Below are positions 22,986 through 30,136 of a stretch of 39,376 bases of DNA, one piece after another; the first letter of the stretch is position 1; each line of letters begins with the position of its first letter. The stretch spans positions 1 through 39,376 of the IMG/VR virus record IMGVR_UViG_3300028706_000001. One strand, 5' to 3'. The notes beneath the pieces were generated by a model. That model saw only the letters and a program-made list of their open reading frames with translations. It had not been told where the DNA came from and searched no databases. The translations under genes and the position numbers were made by a program. This DNA is from a virus.

Positions 22986-23072
22986 TGTGAAGTACGTGTG
23001 AAGAGACCGTGAACGTTGTGTGAATCAGTATTATGAACCTCCCGTGAATTTATGTGAATTTAGTGTGAATCG
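22986..23072. repeat. DnaA-box-like array 3
   Basis: Eight pentamers at 22987, 22998, 23009, 23020, 23033, 23044, 23054 and 23065 (steps 11, 11, 11, 13, 11, 10, 11). TTGACATTG starts at 23074, nine bases after the last one, the same geometry as array 2. The element occupies the gap between the genes that end at 23147 and begin at 22924. Confidence 0.8.
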
Positions 23073-23146
23073 CTTGACATTGCGGGATCCAGTCCCGACC
23101 CGTGTGCGCCCCCGCATGGGCGGGGGGAAAAAAAGATTTGTGAGAC

Positions 23147-23431
23147 CTAGTTGTCTCTAGGAATGCAGAGGATTTTCTCTAGTCTCTTAGATATTGGCTT
23201 GTTATACATTATGCTCACTTGCTCTCCGTTCCTCCTGCTAAACTCTAGAGTGCCGTCTCGCCACTCCTTCAACGTCCATCTAAGGTCAGGGCTATACCGC
23301 TCCTTAAGCTCCTCGGCTGTCTGCTCAGTCTCAAGGTGCTGAACATCTACGAGTTTAAGGCTACCGTCATCCTTGATGTTGTAACGAGCGACCATCTTAG
23401 TGTACTGTGCGACCATTTTAGTGTGTCTCAT
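23147..23431 (-). CDS. Small basic protein, unknown function
   Basis: 94 aa from MRHTKMVAQYTKMVARYNI; the start lies one base after the previous stop with GGAG six bases upstream. The first 16 residues contain a duplicated TKMVA-Y unit, visible at DNA level too. Remainder is charged alpha/beta (RWTLKEWRDGTLEF). Confidence 0.6.
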   Translation of the reverse strand: MRHTKMVAQYTKMVARYNIKDDGSLKLVDVQHLETEQTAEELKERYSPDLRWTLKEWRDGTLEFSRRNGEQVSIMYNKPISKRLEKILCIPRDN

Positions 23432-23432
23432 C

Positions 23433-23636
23433 TTAGTCTCCGAAGTAGTTTTCCGAGTAGCGGATGACCCAGCAATTTGGCGTGCGAAGCGCACTCATTA
23501 CGACCGCATCACCCTCAAGACTGTCTGTGACCTTGACTGTCTCACTATCCCGCTCCACCTCGAACCGCTCAGGGTCGAAGTCACTAAGTAGGTCCAGCGC
23601 GTTCTGAACGTCTCTCATTTCTCCTATTCTAGTCAT
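23433..23636 (-). CDS. Small acidic protein, unknown function
   Basis: 67 aa, MTRIGEMRDVQNALDLL start with GGAGGG nine bases before the ATG. First gene of the leftward block, divergent from the gene at 23835. Helix then beta-strands (VVMSALRTPNCWVIRYSENY). Confidence 0.65.
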   Translation of the reverse strand: MTRIGEMRDVQNALDLLSDFDPERFEVERDSETVKVTDSLEGDAVVMSALRTPNCWVIRYSENYFGD

Positions 23637-23701
23637 AATGTTGCCCTCCGGCGTTGTTGTTTTGAACTGGCACTAATATATATAGACTGCAACTAATATG
23701 T

Positions 23702-23750
23702 TGTGAAGAGAGTGTGAAGAAATAAAATGTCAACTTCACGTTATCTTCAT
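23702..23750. repeat. Inverted DnaA-box-like repeats in the divergent intergenic region
   Basis: TGTGAAGAG and TGTGAAGAA (pentamers at 23703 and 23714, 11 bp) face TTCAC at 23735 and TTCAT at 23746 (11 bp) on the other strand, around a central TGTCAA (23728-23733). This symmetric arrangement lies between the divergent genes 23433-23636 and 23835-24110 and is a natural place for control of both. Confidence 0.55.
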
Positions 23751-23834
23751 TAGGATGCTAAATCTCAGCACCATAATATTGGGACAGATCAAACAACAAC
23801 ACGCCTCAACGGCGGGAAAAAAAAGAGAAAAAAA

Positions 23835-24110
23835 ATGATCAAAGAAACTGAATATAACGGTTGGACAAACCACGAGACTTGGTTGGTGAACCTGCACTTT
23901 GGGAATGCCCTCAGGAAGCACTCTGACTCTCTTGTAGGAGAAGGGTATACTAATAGCGTAACTGCTGACGAGTGCCGAGAGTACGTCATGGAAATTGGTT
24001 TCGATGAGGCTGTCGATGCCTCCGTCAACTACTTCGCCTATGACGCTATATCGTCGTTCATGAGTCGAGTGGACTGGAACGAAATAGCCGAACACGCTAA
24101 CGAGGTCTAG
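23835..24110 (+). CDS. NGWTNHETW family protein
   Basis: 91 aa. The N-terminal YNGWTNHETWLVNLHFGN matches a widespread small phage and plasmid protein family with a conserved N-G-W-x-N-x-E-T-W motif (DUF7249-like). The rest is acidic and helical. Function is not established. The ATG follows an A-rich leader (GGCGGGAAAAAAAAGAG). Confidence 0.7.
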   Translation: MIKETEYNGWTNHETWLVNLHFGNALRKHSDSLVGEGYTNSVTADECREYVMEIGFDEAVDASVNYFAYDAISSFMSRVDWNEIAEHANEV

Positions 24111-24112
24111 AT

Positions 24113-24199
24113 ATGGGTATCGTTGAGCGAGTTAACGGAACTTTTGTACCAGTAGAGGAAATGATCCTTGAACTGGAAGAAATGATGGACACATTCTAA
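24113..24199 (+). CDS. 28-aa acidic microprotein
   Basis: MGIVERVNGTFVPVEEMILE then LEEMMDTF. Starts three bases after the previous stop and is followed 15 bases later by the next gene. No ribosome site beyond AGGTCTAG; kept because of tight spacing and consistent composition. Confidence 0.4.
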   Translation: MGIVERVNGTFVPVEEMILELEEMMDTF

Positions 24200-24213
24200 C
24201 CGAGAAAAAAAAG

Positions 24214-24606
24214 ATGAAACGAGTAACCTATCACCTGTACTCACAAAGTGTGGAAACGAGATTCCAGTTTCAAGAGTATGCAACAATCGACCTGCCAGTA
24301 GGCGGGTTCCTGTTCGACACGGAAATCACTTCCATCGAAGATGCACCAGAACGCCTGACGTACCAAAAAGATGGGCGTTCCTACCTAGCTATGCGGTCAG
24401 ACCTGCTGACAAATACAGTCGTACTTGACTATGAAGAGATCGACGATGTGGAGATGAGCATTGATACGAGCGATGCTCCAGACTTCTGCAACTGCTACGT
24501 GGAAGCATTCACATACAAGGGCAGACCTGCCACAGAAGACGAAGTGGACGCTCTGAATGATGATGACCAATTTGTCTATGATCAAGTAATCTCTCACCTA
24601 TACTAG
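24214..24606 (+). CDS. Acidic protein, unknown function
   Basis: 130 aa, strongly acidic (DYEEIDDVEMSIDTSD), beta-rich N-terminal half, helical end. A-rich leader before the ATG. Acidic early proteins may mimic DNA, but nothing specific is seen. Confidence 0.65.
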   Translation: MKRVTYHLYSQSVETRFQFQEYATIDLPVGGFLFDTEITSIEDAPERLTYQKDGRSYLAMRSDLLTNTVVLDYEEIDDVEMSIDTSDAPDFCNCYVEAFTYKGRPATEDEVDALNDDDQFVYDQVISHLY

Positions 24607-24616
24607 GAGGAAAAAA

Positions 24617-24889
24617 ATGAGATTCGAATTGAAGTTTAAGGAGACACAGCACCCGTTCGGGATCCAAGCGATCCACCGTTTCGACAACGGCTACGGAGTG
24701 TCTGTAATACGCAACAACCTTTCAATGGGAGCAACGCTCGGATTGTTCGAGATCGCCCTACTAAACAAGGGTGATGACATCCAGTACGATCAGCAACCAA
24801 TTCCTGCCGGAGTGCTAGGTTGCCTGAAAATGCACGAAGTGCAGGACATTATGTCTGACATCAACGACTTAACACCAGAGGAAAAATGA
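24617..24889 (+). CDS. Small protein, unknown function
   Basis: 90 aa. AGGAGG precedes the ATG. N-terminal strands with GYGVSVIRNNLSMGA, C-terminal acidic helix. The pattern of a short strand, GYG and a conserved N resembles other small early phage proteins. Overlaps the next gene by four bases. Confidence 0.65.
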   Translation: MRFELKFKETQHPFGIQAIHRFDNGYGVSVIRNNLSMGATLGLFEIALLNKGDDIQYDQQPIPAGVLGCLKMHEVQDIMSDINDLTPEEK

Positions 24890-25086
24890 ACCAGTTAAAG
24901 AAAATCGGTCTTCACACAACATTCACGGTAGCTATTATAGCATTTGTCATAGGGATTGCCTATATTAGTTTTGAGATCGGGAGGATGGTAGGAGACGGTG
25001 AGGGTTGGCGAGAAGCCACAGAAGCCACCAACCTGCCCTCGGTATCAGAAATCAACAACCTAGCGAGCGTCTGCTCGCAACTATAA
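24886..25086 (+). CDS. Single-span membrane protein
   Basis: 66 aa. Transmembrane helix near residues 10-30 (TFTVAIIAFVIGIAYISFEI) after a basic N-terminus, followed by a polar, probably periplasmic 35-residue tail ending in a Cys. Translationally coupled to its neighbour (ATGA). Confidence 0.6.
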   Translation: MNQLKKIGLHTTFTVAIIAFVIGIAYISFEIGRMVGDGEGWREATEATNLPSVSEINNLASVCSQL

Positions 25087-25098
25087 ACGGAGAAAAAA

Positions 25099-25296
25099 GT
25101 GAATAACGAAGTAAGAACCAACATCGACGAAGTAGAAGCCCTACAGGTAGCCACAGTCCTAGCCAAACTGGTTGGAGCAATGAGCGTGGTTACAGAGGGG
25201 GATCGCATCGGCGAGACTCTACTTGACATCACAGGGGAAGCAAAGGATGCGCTCCTTCATGTATTCAACTACAACACAGAGGAGGTAGTAAAATGA
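25099..25296 (+). CDS. Small helical protein, unknown function
   Basis: 65 aa with a GTG start preceded by GGAGAAAAAA. Helical and acidic (DEVEALQVATVLAKLVG). ATGA overlap with the next gene of similar size and composition; the two may interact. Confidence 0.6.
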   Translation: MNNEVRTNIDEVEALQVATVLAKLVGAMSVVTEGDRIGETLLDITGEAKDALLHVFNYNTEEVVK

Positions 25297-25493
25297 ACGC
25301 AGAATCATCAGCAAAATTAGACCAGATACGAGAACTCTTAAATGAGATCACCCCACTAGCTACGTGGGAGAACGGTGCGGTGATCAGCATCGACAGTCTG
25401 GAAACACTAGAGCTAGCCCAGTCAATCCTGAACGATGAACCAGAGGGTGACCTTTTAGATTTATTGGACGGAGATGAAACATTCACGACCTAA
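25293..25493 (+). CDS. Small acidic protein, unknown function
   Basis: 66 aa, starts MNAESSAKLDQIRELLN with AGGAGG upstream. Two helices and an acidic tail (EPEGDLLDLLDGDE). Directly followed by a 17-bp palindrome (25496-25512) and the Rad52-like gene. Confidence 0.6.
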   Translation: MNAESSAKLDQIRELLNEITPLATWENGAVISIDSLETLELAQSILNDEPEGDLLDLLDGDETFTT

Positions 25494-25495
25494 CA

Positions 25496-25512
25496 ACGTA
25501 GAGGCTCTACGT
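25496..25512. promoter_or_regulatory. 17-bp palindrome before the annealing protein gene
   Basis: ACGTAGAG-G-CTCTACGT is a perfect inverted repeat around one central G, placed three bases after the previous stop and 36 bases before the ATG of the Rad52-like gene. A loop of one base cannot form a hairpin easily, so a protein-binding site is more likely. Confidence 0.4.
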
Positions 25513-25548
25513 AGACTTTTTAACAATTTCCAACTAGAGGAAGAAACA

Positions 25549-25938
25549 ATGCTTGAAAGAAAACCAACAAAAACCATTGCACAGATCCAAGCGGATCTAG
25601 CAAAGCCCTACCCCTCGCGGGAAAAAAGCAAAAGAATGGGTGGCAACACCATCAACTTCATTCCTTGGTATGAATGCGTCAGTATCGCCAACGCCGTCAC
25701 AGACGGGCAATGGGAGTACCGAATCGTCAAGAGCGGACACTCTGAGGTGTCAAAGAAGTTTGAAATGGTCGTTGAAGTGACTATACACGCATCTGATGGT
25801 AGCTTCAGCCGACAGGGTACTGGGTCTGAGGATTCATCCACGGACAACTACGGAGACTACCAGTCGATCGCAGAATCCATGGCCCTGCGTAGGGCCTTTA
25901 CCAAGTTTCAGCTTGGTGTCTATATGTACCGTAAATAG
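25549..25938 (+). CDS. Rad52-like single-strand annealing protein
   Basis: 129 aa from MLERKPTKT (GAGGAAG upstream); an earlier ATG at 25474 overlaps the previous gene and is less likely. Motifs FIPWYECVSIANAVTDGQWE, then VVEVTIHASDGSFSRQGTG and the signature SIAESMALRRAFTKFQLG with final VYMY match the Rad52/Sak group (xAESxALKRAxxxFGLGxYLY). It anneals complementary single strands and partners the RecE-like exonuclease a little downstream. Confidence 0.8.
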   Translation: MLERKPTKTIAQIQADLAKPYPSREKSKRMGGNTINFIPWYECVSIANAVTDGQWEYRIVKSGHSEVSKKFEMVVEVTIHASDGSFSRQGTGSEDSSTDNYGDYQSIAESMALRRAFTKFQLGVYMYRK

Positions 25939-25951
25939 GAGGGAAAAAAAG

Positions 25952-26188
25952 ATGTCAAAGATCAGAGACGAACCGACCATTAAACTAGGCCTGTGCGATG
26001 CGCTCCAGCTAATGAGGAACGTGAGGGTTTTCACCGACCCCGAAGCCGAGATGCGTCTTACACAAAGACCTGATGGATACTGGATGATTGAGGTCCTCAA
26101 TGACTCATACGTTTGGATAGACTCCACGGAAATTGTGCTTGAGATAGCAGTAAACGCCAATTCAATGACACTACCTGATTTATTTTAA
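25952..26188 (+). CDS. Small protein, unknown function
   Basis: 78 aa from MSKIRDEPTIKLGL; start defined by AGGAGGG eight bases upstream. Beta-strand rich (RLTQRPDGYWMIEVLNDSYV). Sits between the annealing protein and the initiator. Confidence 0.65.
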   Translation: MSKIRDEPTIKLGLCDALQLMRNVRVFTDPEAEMRLTQRPDGYWMIEVLNDSYVWIDSTEIVLEIAVNANSMTLPDLF

Positions 26189-26193
26189 CCACT

Positions 26194-26910
26194 ATGAGAA
26201 TATCAACCTATTACACAACCATTCCGAGCTACATTCGTCAGACTAAAGACCTGAAGCCACAGGCGAAGCTCATCTTCGGAGACATTGCCAACCTTGCGCA
26301 GAAAGAAGGCTTCTGCTACGCTAGTAATGCGTATATTGCAGGTCTAGCAAATCTAGACATTAGACAGGTCTCTCGGTACGTATCTGAACTCGTTAATGCG
26401 GGGTACATTGAGCGGGAAATCAAGGATGACGGAACGACCCGTTGGCTACGCATTCTACCCCCACCAGTTGTGACTACCCCCGACAATGAAGACGTGGGAC
26501 CCACGACAACCATGACTAGGGACCCCCGACAGTCATGTCTAGATAATAACAAAACTAAAAACAAAGAGAATAATAAAGATGTTTCTTTTCTTGACTTGGT
26601 CACTGACTACTTTGTTCATCGTGGCGTATCCCCGATTGATGCAGAAGATATGGCACACGGATTCCTAGCGTGGCACGAAGAGAACGACACCACCTATACA
26701 GGGGTAACGCCAACGAAGTTTAAAGCTCGTGCTAACACTTGGTATCAGAATGCTAAGAAGTTTAACAAGATTCAGGTTGAAGCCAAGGTGCTGACCAAGG
26801 AAGAGTTTGCAGACTTTATGCGGTTGACCAAACAGCAGAACAAAATGATTGACGCTGACGAGTGGGAACTAAGGAACGACCATTGGCATTACACACCAAA
26901 AGCTAAATAA
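26194..26910 (+). CDS. Replication initiator (lambda O-like organisation)
   Basis: 238 aa. N-terminal winged helix-turn-helix of the HTH_36 type (residues 15-90; LKPQAKLIFGDIANLAQKEG, ASNAYIAGLANLDIRQVSRY). A flexible linker (95-130, rich in Pro/Thr/Asn/Lys) is encoded by the iterons and AT-rich tract of the origin. The C-terminal part (130-238) is helical and may load the DnaB-type helicase encoded downstream. Binding of its own gene, as for lambda O, is inferred from this design. Confidence 0.8.
   Translation: MRISTYYTTIPSYIRQTKDLKPQAKLIFGDIANLAQKEGFCYASNAYIAGLANLDIRQVSRYVSELVNAGYIEREIKDDGTTRWLRILPPPVVTTPDNEDVGPTTTMTRDPRQSCLDNNKTKNKENNKDVSFLDLVTDYFVHRGVSPIDAEDMAHGFLAWHEENDTTYTGVTPTKFKARANTWYQNAKKFNKIQVEAKVLTKEEFADFMRLTKQQNKMIDADEWELRNDHWHYTPKAK
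26478..26582 (+). other. Origin of replication inside the initiator gene: three iterons plus AT-rich tract
   Basis: Sites centred at 26487.5 (GACA-ATGA-AGAC), 26510.5 (GACA-ACCA-TGAC) and 26533.5 (GACA-GTCA-TGTC) are exactly 23 bp apart; a weaker fourth site lies near 26468. They are followed by 26540-26582, an A/T-rich stretch with very few G/C. Iterons plus adjacent unwinding element inside the initiator gene is the lambda ori layout. The element recurs at 15979-16090 in opposite orientation. Confidence 0.75.
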
Positions 26911-26927
26911 GCAGGTAAATAAGCATT

Positions 26928-27809
26928 ATGTATACAGACATCACAGAACACATCGGTTGCACTCAGGCGGAATACTTCGCAATGGACGGTATCAGCAACT
27001 CAGACGTTAACCTCTTCCAACGCTCACCGTACTTGTACAAGGCTAAACTGGAGGGGATGTACTCTAACCCAGTATCAGATCCTATGCGAATGGGTTCAGC
27101 CTTTGACTGCTTGCTACTGGAGCCACACTTGTGGGCTGACCAGTATGTGGTTACTCCGCTCGGTATGGATACGCCAACAACATCCAAGCAGGTCGGCTTG
27201 GTAAAGGCTATGCGCTCTGGTTTGGATATGCAGGAGTGCTTCACACTAGCGGGCTACGCTCGCCCTGACCCAAAGACCTTCCATAAGCTGAAGCCGTATG
27301 TAGACTTTCTTGCTGAGGTTGGCTCTAGAACGACGATCTCCGCAGATGAGTACTCTACGTTGGAAAATATGTTAGACTCCGTTAGGGACAATCCTGTGGC
27401 TTCTCAGAGCCTGTCAGAGACTACCAAGCAGATCGTTTACACGGCAGTCCACGAAGAAACCGGATTAACCGTTAAAGGAATGCTTGATATGGTAGGCACT
27501 AAAGAAGCATTCGTGTGCGACCTCAAGACAACGGGTGAGGAAGTCAGTAGATTCCCACGTAAGATATGGAATTACAACTACGACAGGCAGATAGCCCATT
27601 ACGCATCTCTTGCAGGTGTCGAGTGCTGTCGGTTTATCGCTGTGGAACGTGGTCACCTAAACGAGTGTGACGTATTCGAGTTGCACATAGACCGCGTGGA
27701 GTCAGGAAGGGAAAAAATGAATCAGGCTTTACTTGACATCCACGCATCTAGTCAGGATGGCTTTAAGCACCGTCCACATTTCTACACAACTAAATGGAAA
27801 CTAATATGA
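26928..27809 (+). CDS. RecE-like 5'-3' exonuclease (PDDEXK, DUF3799-like)
   Basis: 293 aa. Conserved N-terminal block with MRMGSAFDCLLLEP (residues 54-67), then the PDDEXK core KGMLDMVG (D187) and VCDLKTTG (D198, K200), and the QIAHYASLAG helix with Gln/Tyr. Processively degrades one strand of duplex DNA ends, feeding the Rad52-like protein. Paired exonuclease and annealing protein form a complete phage recombination module. Overlaps the next gene by four bases. Confidence 0.85.
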   Translation: MYTDITEHIGCTQAEYFAMDGISNSDVNLFQRSPYLYKAKLEGMYSNPVSDPMRMGSAFDCLLLEPHLWADQYVVTPLGMDTPTTSKQVGLVKAMRSGLDMQECFTLAGYARPDPKTFHKLKPYVDFLAEVGSRTTISADEYSTLENMLDSVRDNPVASQSLSETTKQIVYTAVHEETGLTVKGMLDMVGTKEAFVCDLKTTGEEVSRFPRKIWNYNYDRQIAHYASLAGVECCRFIAVERGHLNECDVFELHIDRVESGREKMNQALLDIHASSQDGFKHRPHFYTTKWKLI

Positions 27810-28162
27810 GCGCAAAAAACAAAGTGCGTGGCAACGTAGCTGAGACGTACATCGTCAAGATGGCTGAGGAATACGGGGTAGACGCACAGCGGGCGTGGGC
27901 ATCGGATGGTAGGTCGATGGGCTTATGCTACAAAGACGATGGAACCATTGGTCCATACCGTTGGCAGAGTAAACGCTTCATGTTCAAGAACGTAGTGAAG
28001 TGGTTTGTCAAGAACTGCATAGACTACTTGCAAGGCGATCAGGAGCTAATAACATTCTACATCGACCGCTCCAAGGGCAGACCAAGACAGGTGTACACGA
28101 TTATGGAACTAGAAGAGTTTTTCAAATTACTAAAGAAAGCAGAGGAAAAAGATGAGTGCTAA
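27806..28162 (+). CDS. Hjc-like PDDEXK nuclease, putative Holliday junction resolvase
   Basis: 118 aa from MSAKNKVRGNVAETYIV at an ATGA overlap. E13 in GNVAETYIVKMAEEYG, Asp residues in SDGRSMGLCYKDDG and the QSK triplet in YRWQSKRF follow the E-D-(E/Q)xK pattern of archaeal Hjc-type resolvases found in phages. The helical C-terminal region is typical too. Would resolve branched recombination intermediates. Confidence 0.6.
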   Translation: MSAKNKVRGNVAETYIVKMAEEYGVDAQRAWASDGRSMGLCYKDDGTIGPYRWQSKRFMFKNVVKWFVKNCIDYLQGDQELITFYIDRSKGRPRQVYTIMELEEFFKLLKKAEEKDEC

Positions 28163-28454
28163 AAAAGCAGACCTTGTATCAGCGATACTTGACCACCTAA
28201 TTGATGCAGTACCGGAAGTGCAGAATACAGCAAAAGAAGCCTGTGAGTTTTGGGAAGATTACCTAGACCGCACAGACTATGACCTCAACACGAAGCAGAA
28301 TACTGGATGGACTCCAAGTGAGCAAGCAACCTACTGGACTGGCGTTGCTGAGGGTCTTAGCCTACTAGCGAGTTACAACTCTCGCAAGATAGCATTACTA
28401 CTGAATAAGAAACAACTAGAGGCAATCAATGAGATCATTCAACAGGTGGGATAG
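28152..28454 (+). CDS. Small helical protein, unknown function
   Basis: 100 aa. Three or more helices (DLVSAILDHLIDAVPEVQNT; TPSEQATYWTGVAEGLSLL). Embedded in the replication block with overlaps on both sides (11 and 26 bases), so a replication accessory role is plausible. Confidence 0.65.
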   Translation: MSAKKADLVSAILDHLIDAVPEVQNTAKEACEFWEDYLDRTDYDLNTKQNTGWTPSEQATYWTGVAEGLSLLASYNSRKIALLLNKKQLEAINEIIQQVG

Positions 28455-28842
28455 GGCAAGCCGATGGGCAGGAAAGAAGGTCACCCCTAAGGGGAAAAAA
28501 GGCTTTGCAGTAAACTGGAGCGATACGGAAGAGGTGTCAAATTTTATACTTGCGTTTCAGGAATTTCACCGCCTGTACTGCTCTGAGATTGGAATCGATA
28601 TACAAGACCTGATTGGCCCACTGCGGGTGCAGGAAATTGTTGACGCTAGACACGTAGCAATGGTAGCAATCCGCAGACAGGGTGCAACTTTACAGGAGAC
28701 AGCCCGTATATTCGGAAGAGTTAATCACACAACAGTCCTCCACGCCGAACAGCGTGTGAGGGAGCAAATCGAACTGTATGGGCAGGGTAGTCACCTGTCT
28801 GACCTTTTAAACACAGCACTAGAAGTCTATGTACTCCAATAA
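28429..28842 (+). CDS. Stand-alone DnaA domain IV-like DNA-binding protein
   Basis: 137 aa. Residues 60-112 follow DnaA domain IV closely: the basic loop region VQEIVDARHVAMVAIRR (R74, H75) and the signature FGRVNHTTVLHAEQRV (97-110; H100, T101, T102 match the DnaA residues that contact the DnaA box). The AAA+ ATPase and domain I are absent; the N-terminal 40 residues are basic. It should bind DnaA-box-like DNA without ATP-driven filament formation. Lies next to the DnaB gene. Confidence 0.85.
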   Translation: MRSFNRWDRASRWAGKKVTPKGKKGFAVNWSDTEEVSNFILAFQEFHRLYCSEIGIDIQDLIGPLRVQEIVDARHVAMVAIRRQGATLQETARIFGRVNHTTVLHAEQRVREQIELYGQGSHLSDLLNTALEVYVLQ

Positions 28843-30136
28843 TGAACGCGCACTACTAGGTGCGATCCTTAATGACCCTGATGTCTTCATTGATGTTATC
28901 GGTATCGTGACCCCTGATTCCTTCAGGGTAGCGGACAATAAACTGGTCTTCAAGACAATGGTGGAGCTATTTGATGCCTCCATCCCTATCGACTACGTAA
29001 CTGTATCGGACAGAGCGTCTAAGGCTCCTGACTCTAAGGGTATCGTAACCTACTGCGCTGACCTAGTGGGTAGTGAGTTTGGCACGAACGCTGTACACTA
29101 TGCCAGTCTCATTAACAGGGATGACAAGTGGCACAAGCTCAACACAGCAGGTCGTGAGATCATCACGATAGCTGACGAGCAGACCGACAGCGTAGAGTCA
29201 GCCATTGACGAAGCTGAGAGCCTCATCTTCAACATTGCTACGGAGGGGAAAAAAGAAACAGGCGGATACATCTCCTCGCTCCTGAAGCCCGCCTTAGATG
29301 AATTGGAAATGGCTCGTGCATCCGATGGTGGCATCATTGGCATCTCATCAGGATTCTATCAGGTGGACAGCATCACGGCAGGGTTTAAGAATACAGACCT
29401 AACGATTGTCGCGGCTCGCCCAGCTATGGGTAAGTCAGCATTCGCAATGCAGGTAGCTCTGAACTCAGCCAAAGCAGGAAAAAAATCCGCATTCTTCTCA
29501 CTAGAGATGGGCGGAACGCAACTCGTTCAGCGTCTACTCACGCAGGTTGCTGACGTTGATCCACAGAGAGCAAGAAGGGGATTTACAGATGATGAAGACT
29601 GGAGCAGGCTGACACGGGCGGCAGGAATGTTAGACGCACTACCCCTGTACATTGACGATGATTTCTCAATGACACCTACTGAGCTTCGCGCCAAGTGTCG
29701 CAGACTCAAGATGAAGGGCGGACTAGACTTCGTGGTCGTGGATTACCTCCAGCTTATGACAGTCAACGGCGAGACATCCAGAGAGCGTGAGGTTGCTAAG
29801 ATCAGCCGTAGCCTCAAGGGACTAGCAAAGGAACTGGATATCCCAGTAGTGGCTCTAGCACAGCTTAACAGGGGCGTTGAGAGTCGCGGAGCTAACGCAC
29901 GACCCATGCTTTCAGATTTACGAGAGTCTGGTGCGATCGAACAGGATGCAGATAATGTCATGTTTATCCATAGACCCGAATACTACGGCGTTACGATGGA
30001 CCATGACACAGGCAGAAACCTCGCCAACATCGGTGAGGTCATTGTGGCGAAGCAGAGAAGCGGCCCAACAGGAACGGCAGAACTCTACTTCAAGGATGGT
30101 AAATTTTCTAATCTAGACAGAACGGTGCAGGTATGA
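28829..30136 (+). CDS. dnaB: Replicative DNA helicase, DnaB family
   Basis: 435 aa. N-terminal helical domain (NERALLGAILNDPDVF), RecA-like motor with Walker A ARPAMGKSA (residues 196-204), the SLEMGGTQLVQR motif, Walker B VVVDYLQLM and C-terminal FIHRPEYY and KQRSGPTG arginine-finger region. Unwinds DNA 5'-3' at the fork as a hexamer. With the initiator and SSB it can set up replication with host polymerase and primase. Overlaps both neighbours. Confidence 0.95.
   Translation: MYSNNERALLGAILNDPDVFIDVIGIVTPDSFRVADNKLVFKTMVELFDASIPIDYVTVSDRASKAPDSKGIVTYCADLVGSEFGTNAVHYASLINRDDKWHKLNTAGREIITIADEQTDSVESAIDEAESLIFNIATEGKKETGGYISSLLKPALDELEMARASDGGIIGISSGFYQVDSITAGFKNTDLTIVAARPAMGKSAFAMQVALNSAKAGKKSAFFSLEMGGTQLVQRLLTQVADVDPQRARRGFTDDEDWSRLTRAAGMLDALPLYIDDDFSMTPTELRAKCRRLKMKGGLDFVVVDYLQLMTVNGETSREREVAKISRSLKGLAKELDIPVVALAQLNRGVESRGANARPMLSDLRESGAIEQDADNVMFIHRPEYYGVTMDHDTGRNLANIGEVIVAKQRSGPTGTAELYFKDGKFSNLDRTVQV

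Noticed and set aside
22286-23072. CRISPR array or CRISPR-like spacers
   Set aside because: Repeat units are 5-9 bases at 11-bp steps, with no 20-40-bp repeats, spacers or cas genes.
23105-23130. GC-rich hairpin followed by A-run as terminator
   Set aside because: CGCCCCCGCATGGGCGGGGG is followed by A on the plus strand, and on the minus strand the T-run precedes the hairpin, so it is in the wrong order for either direction.
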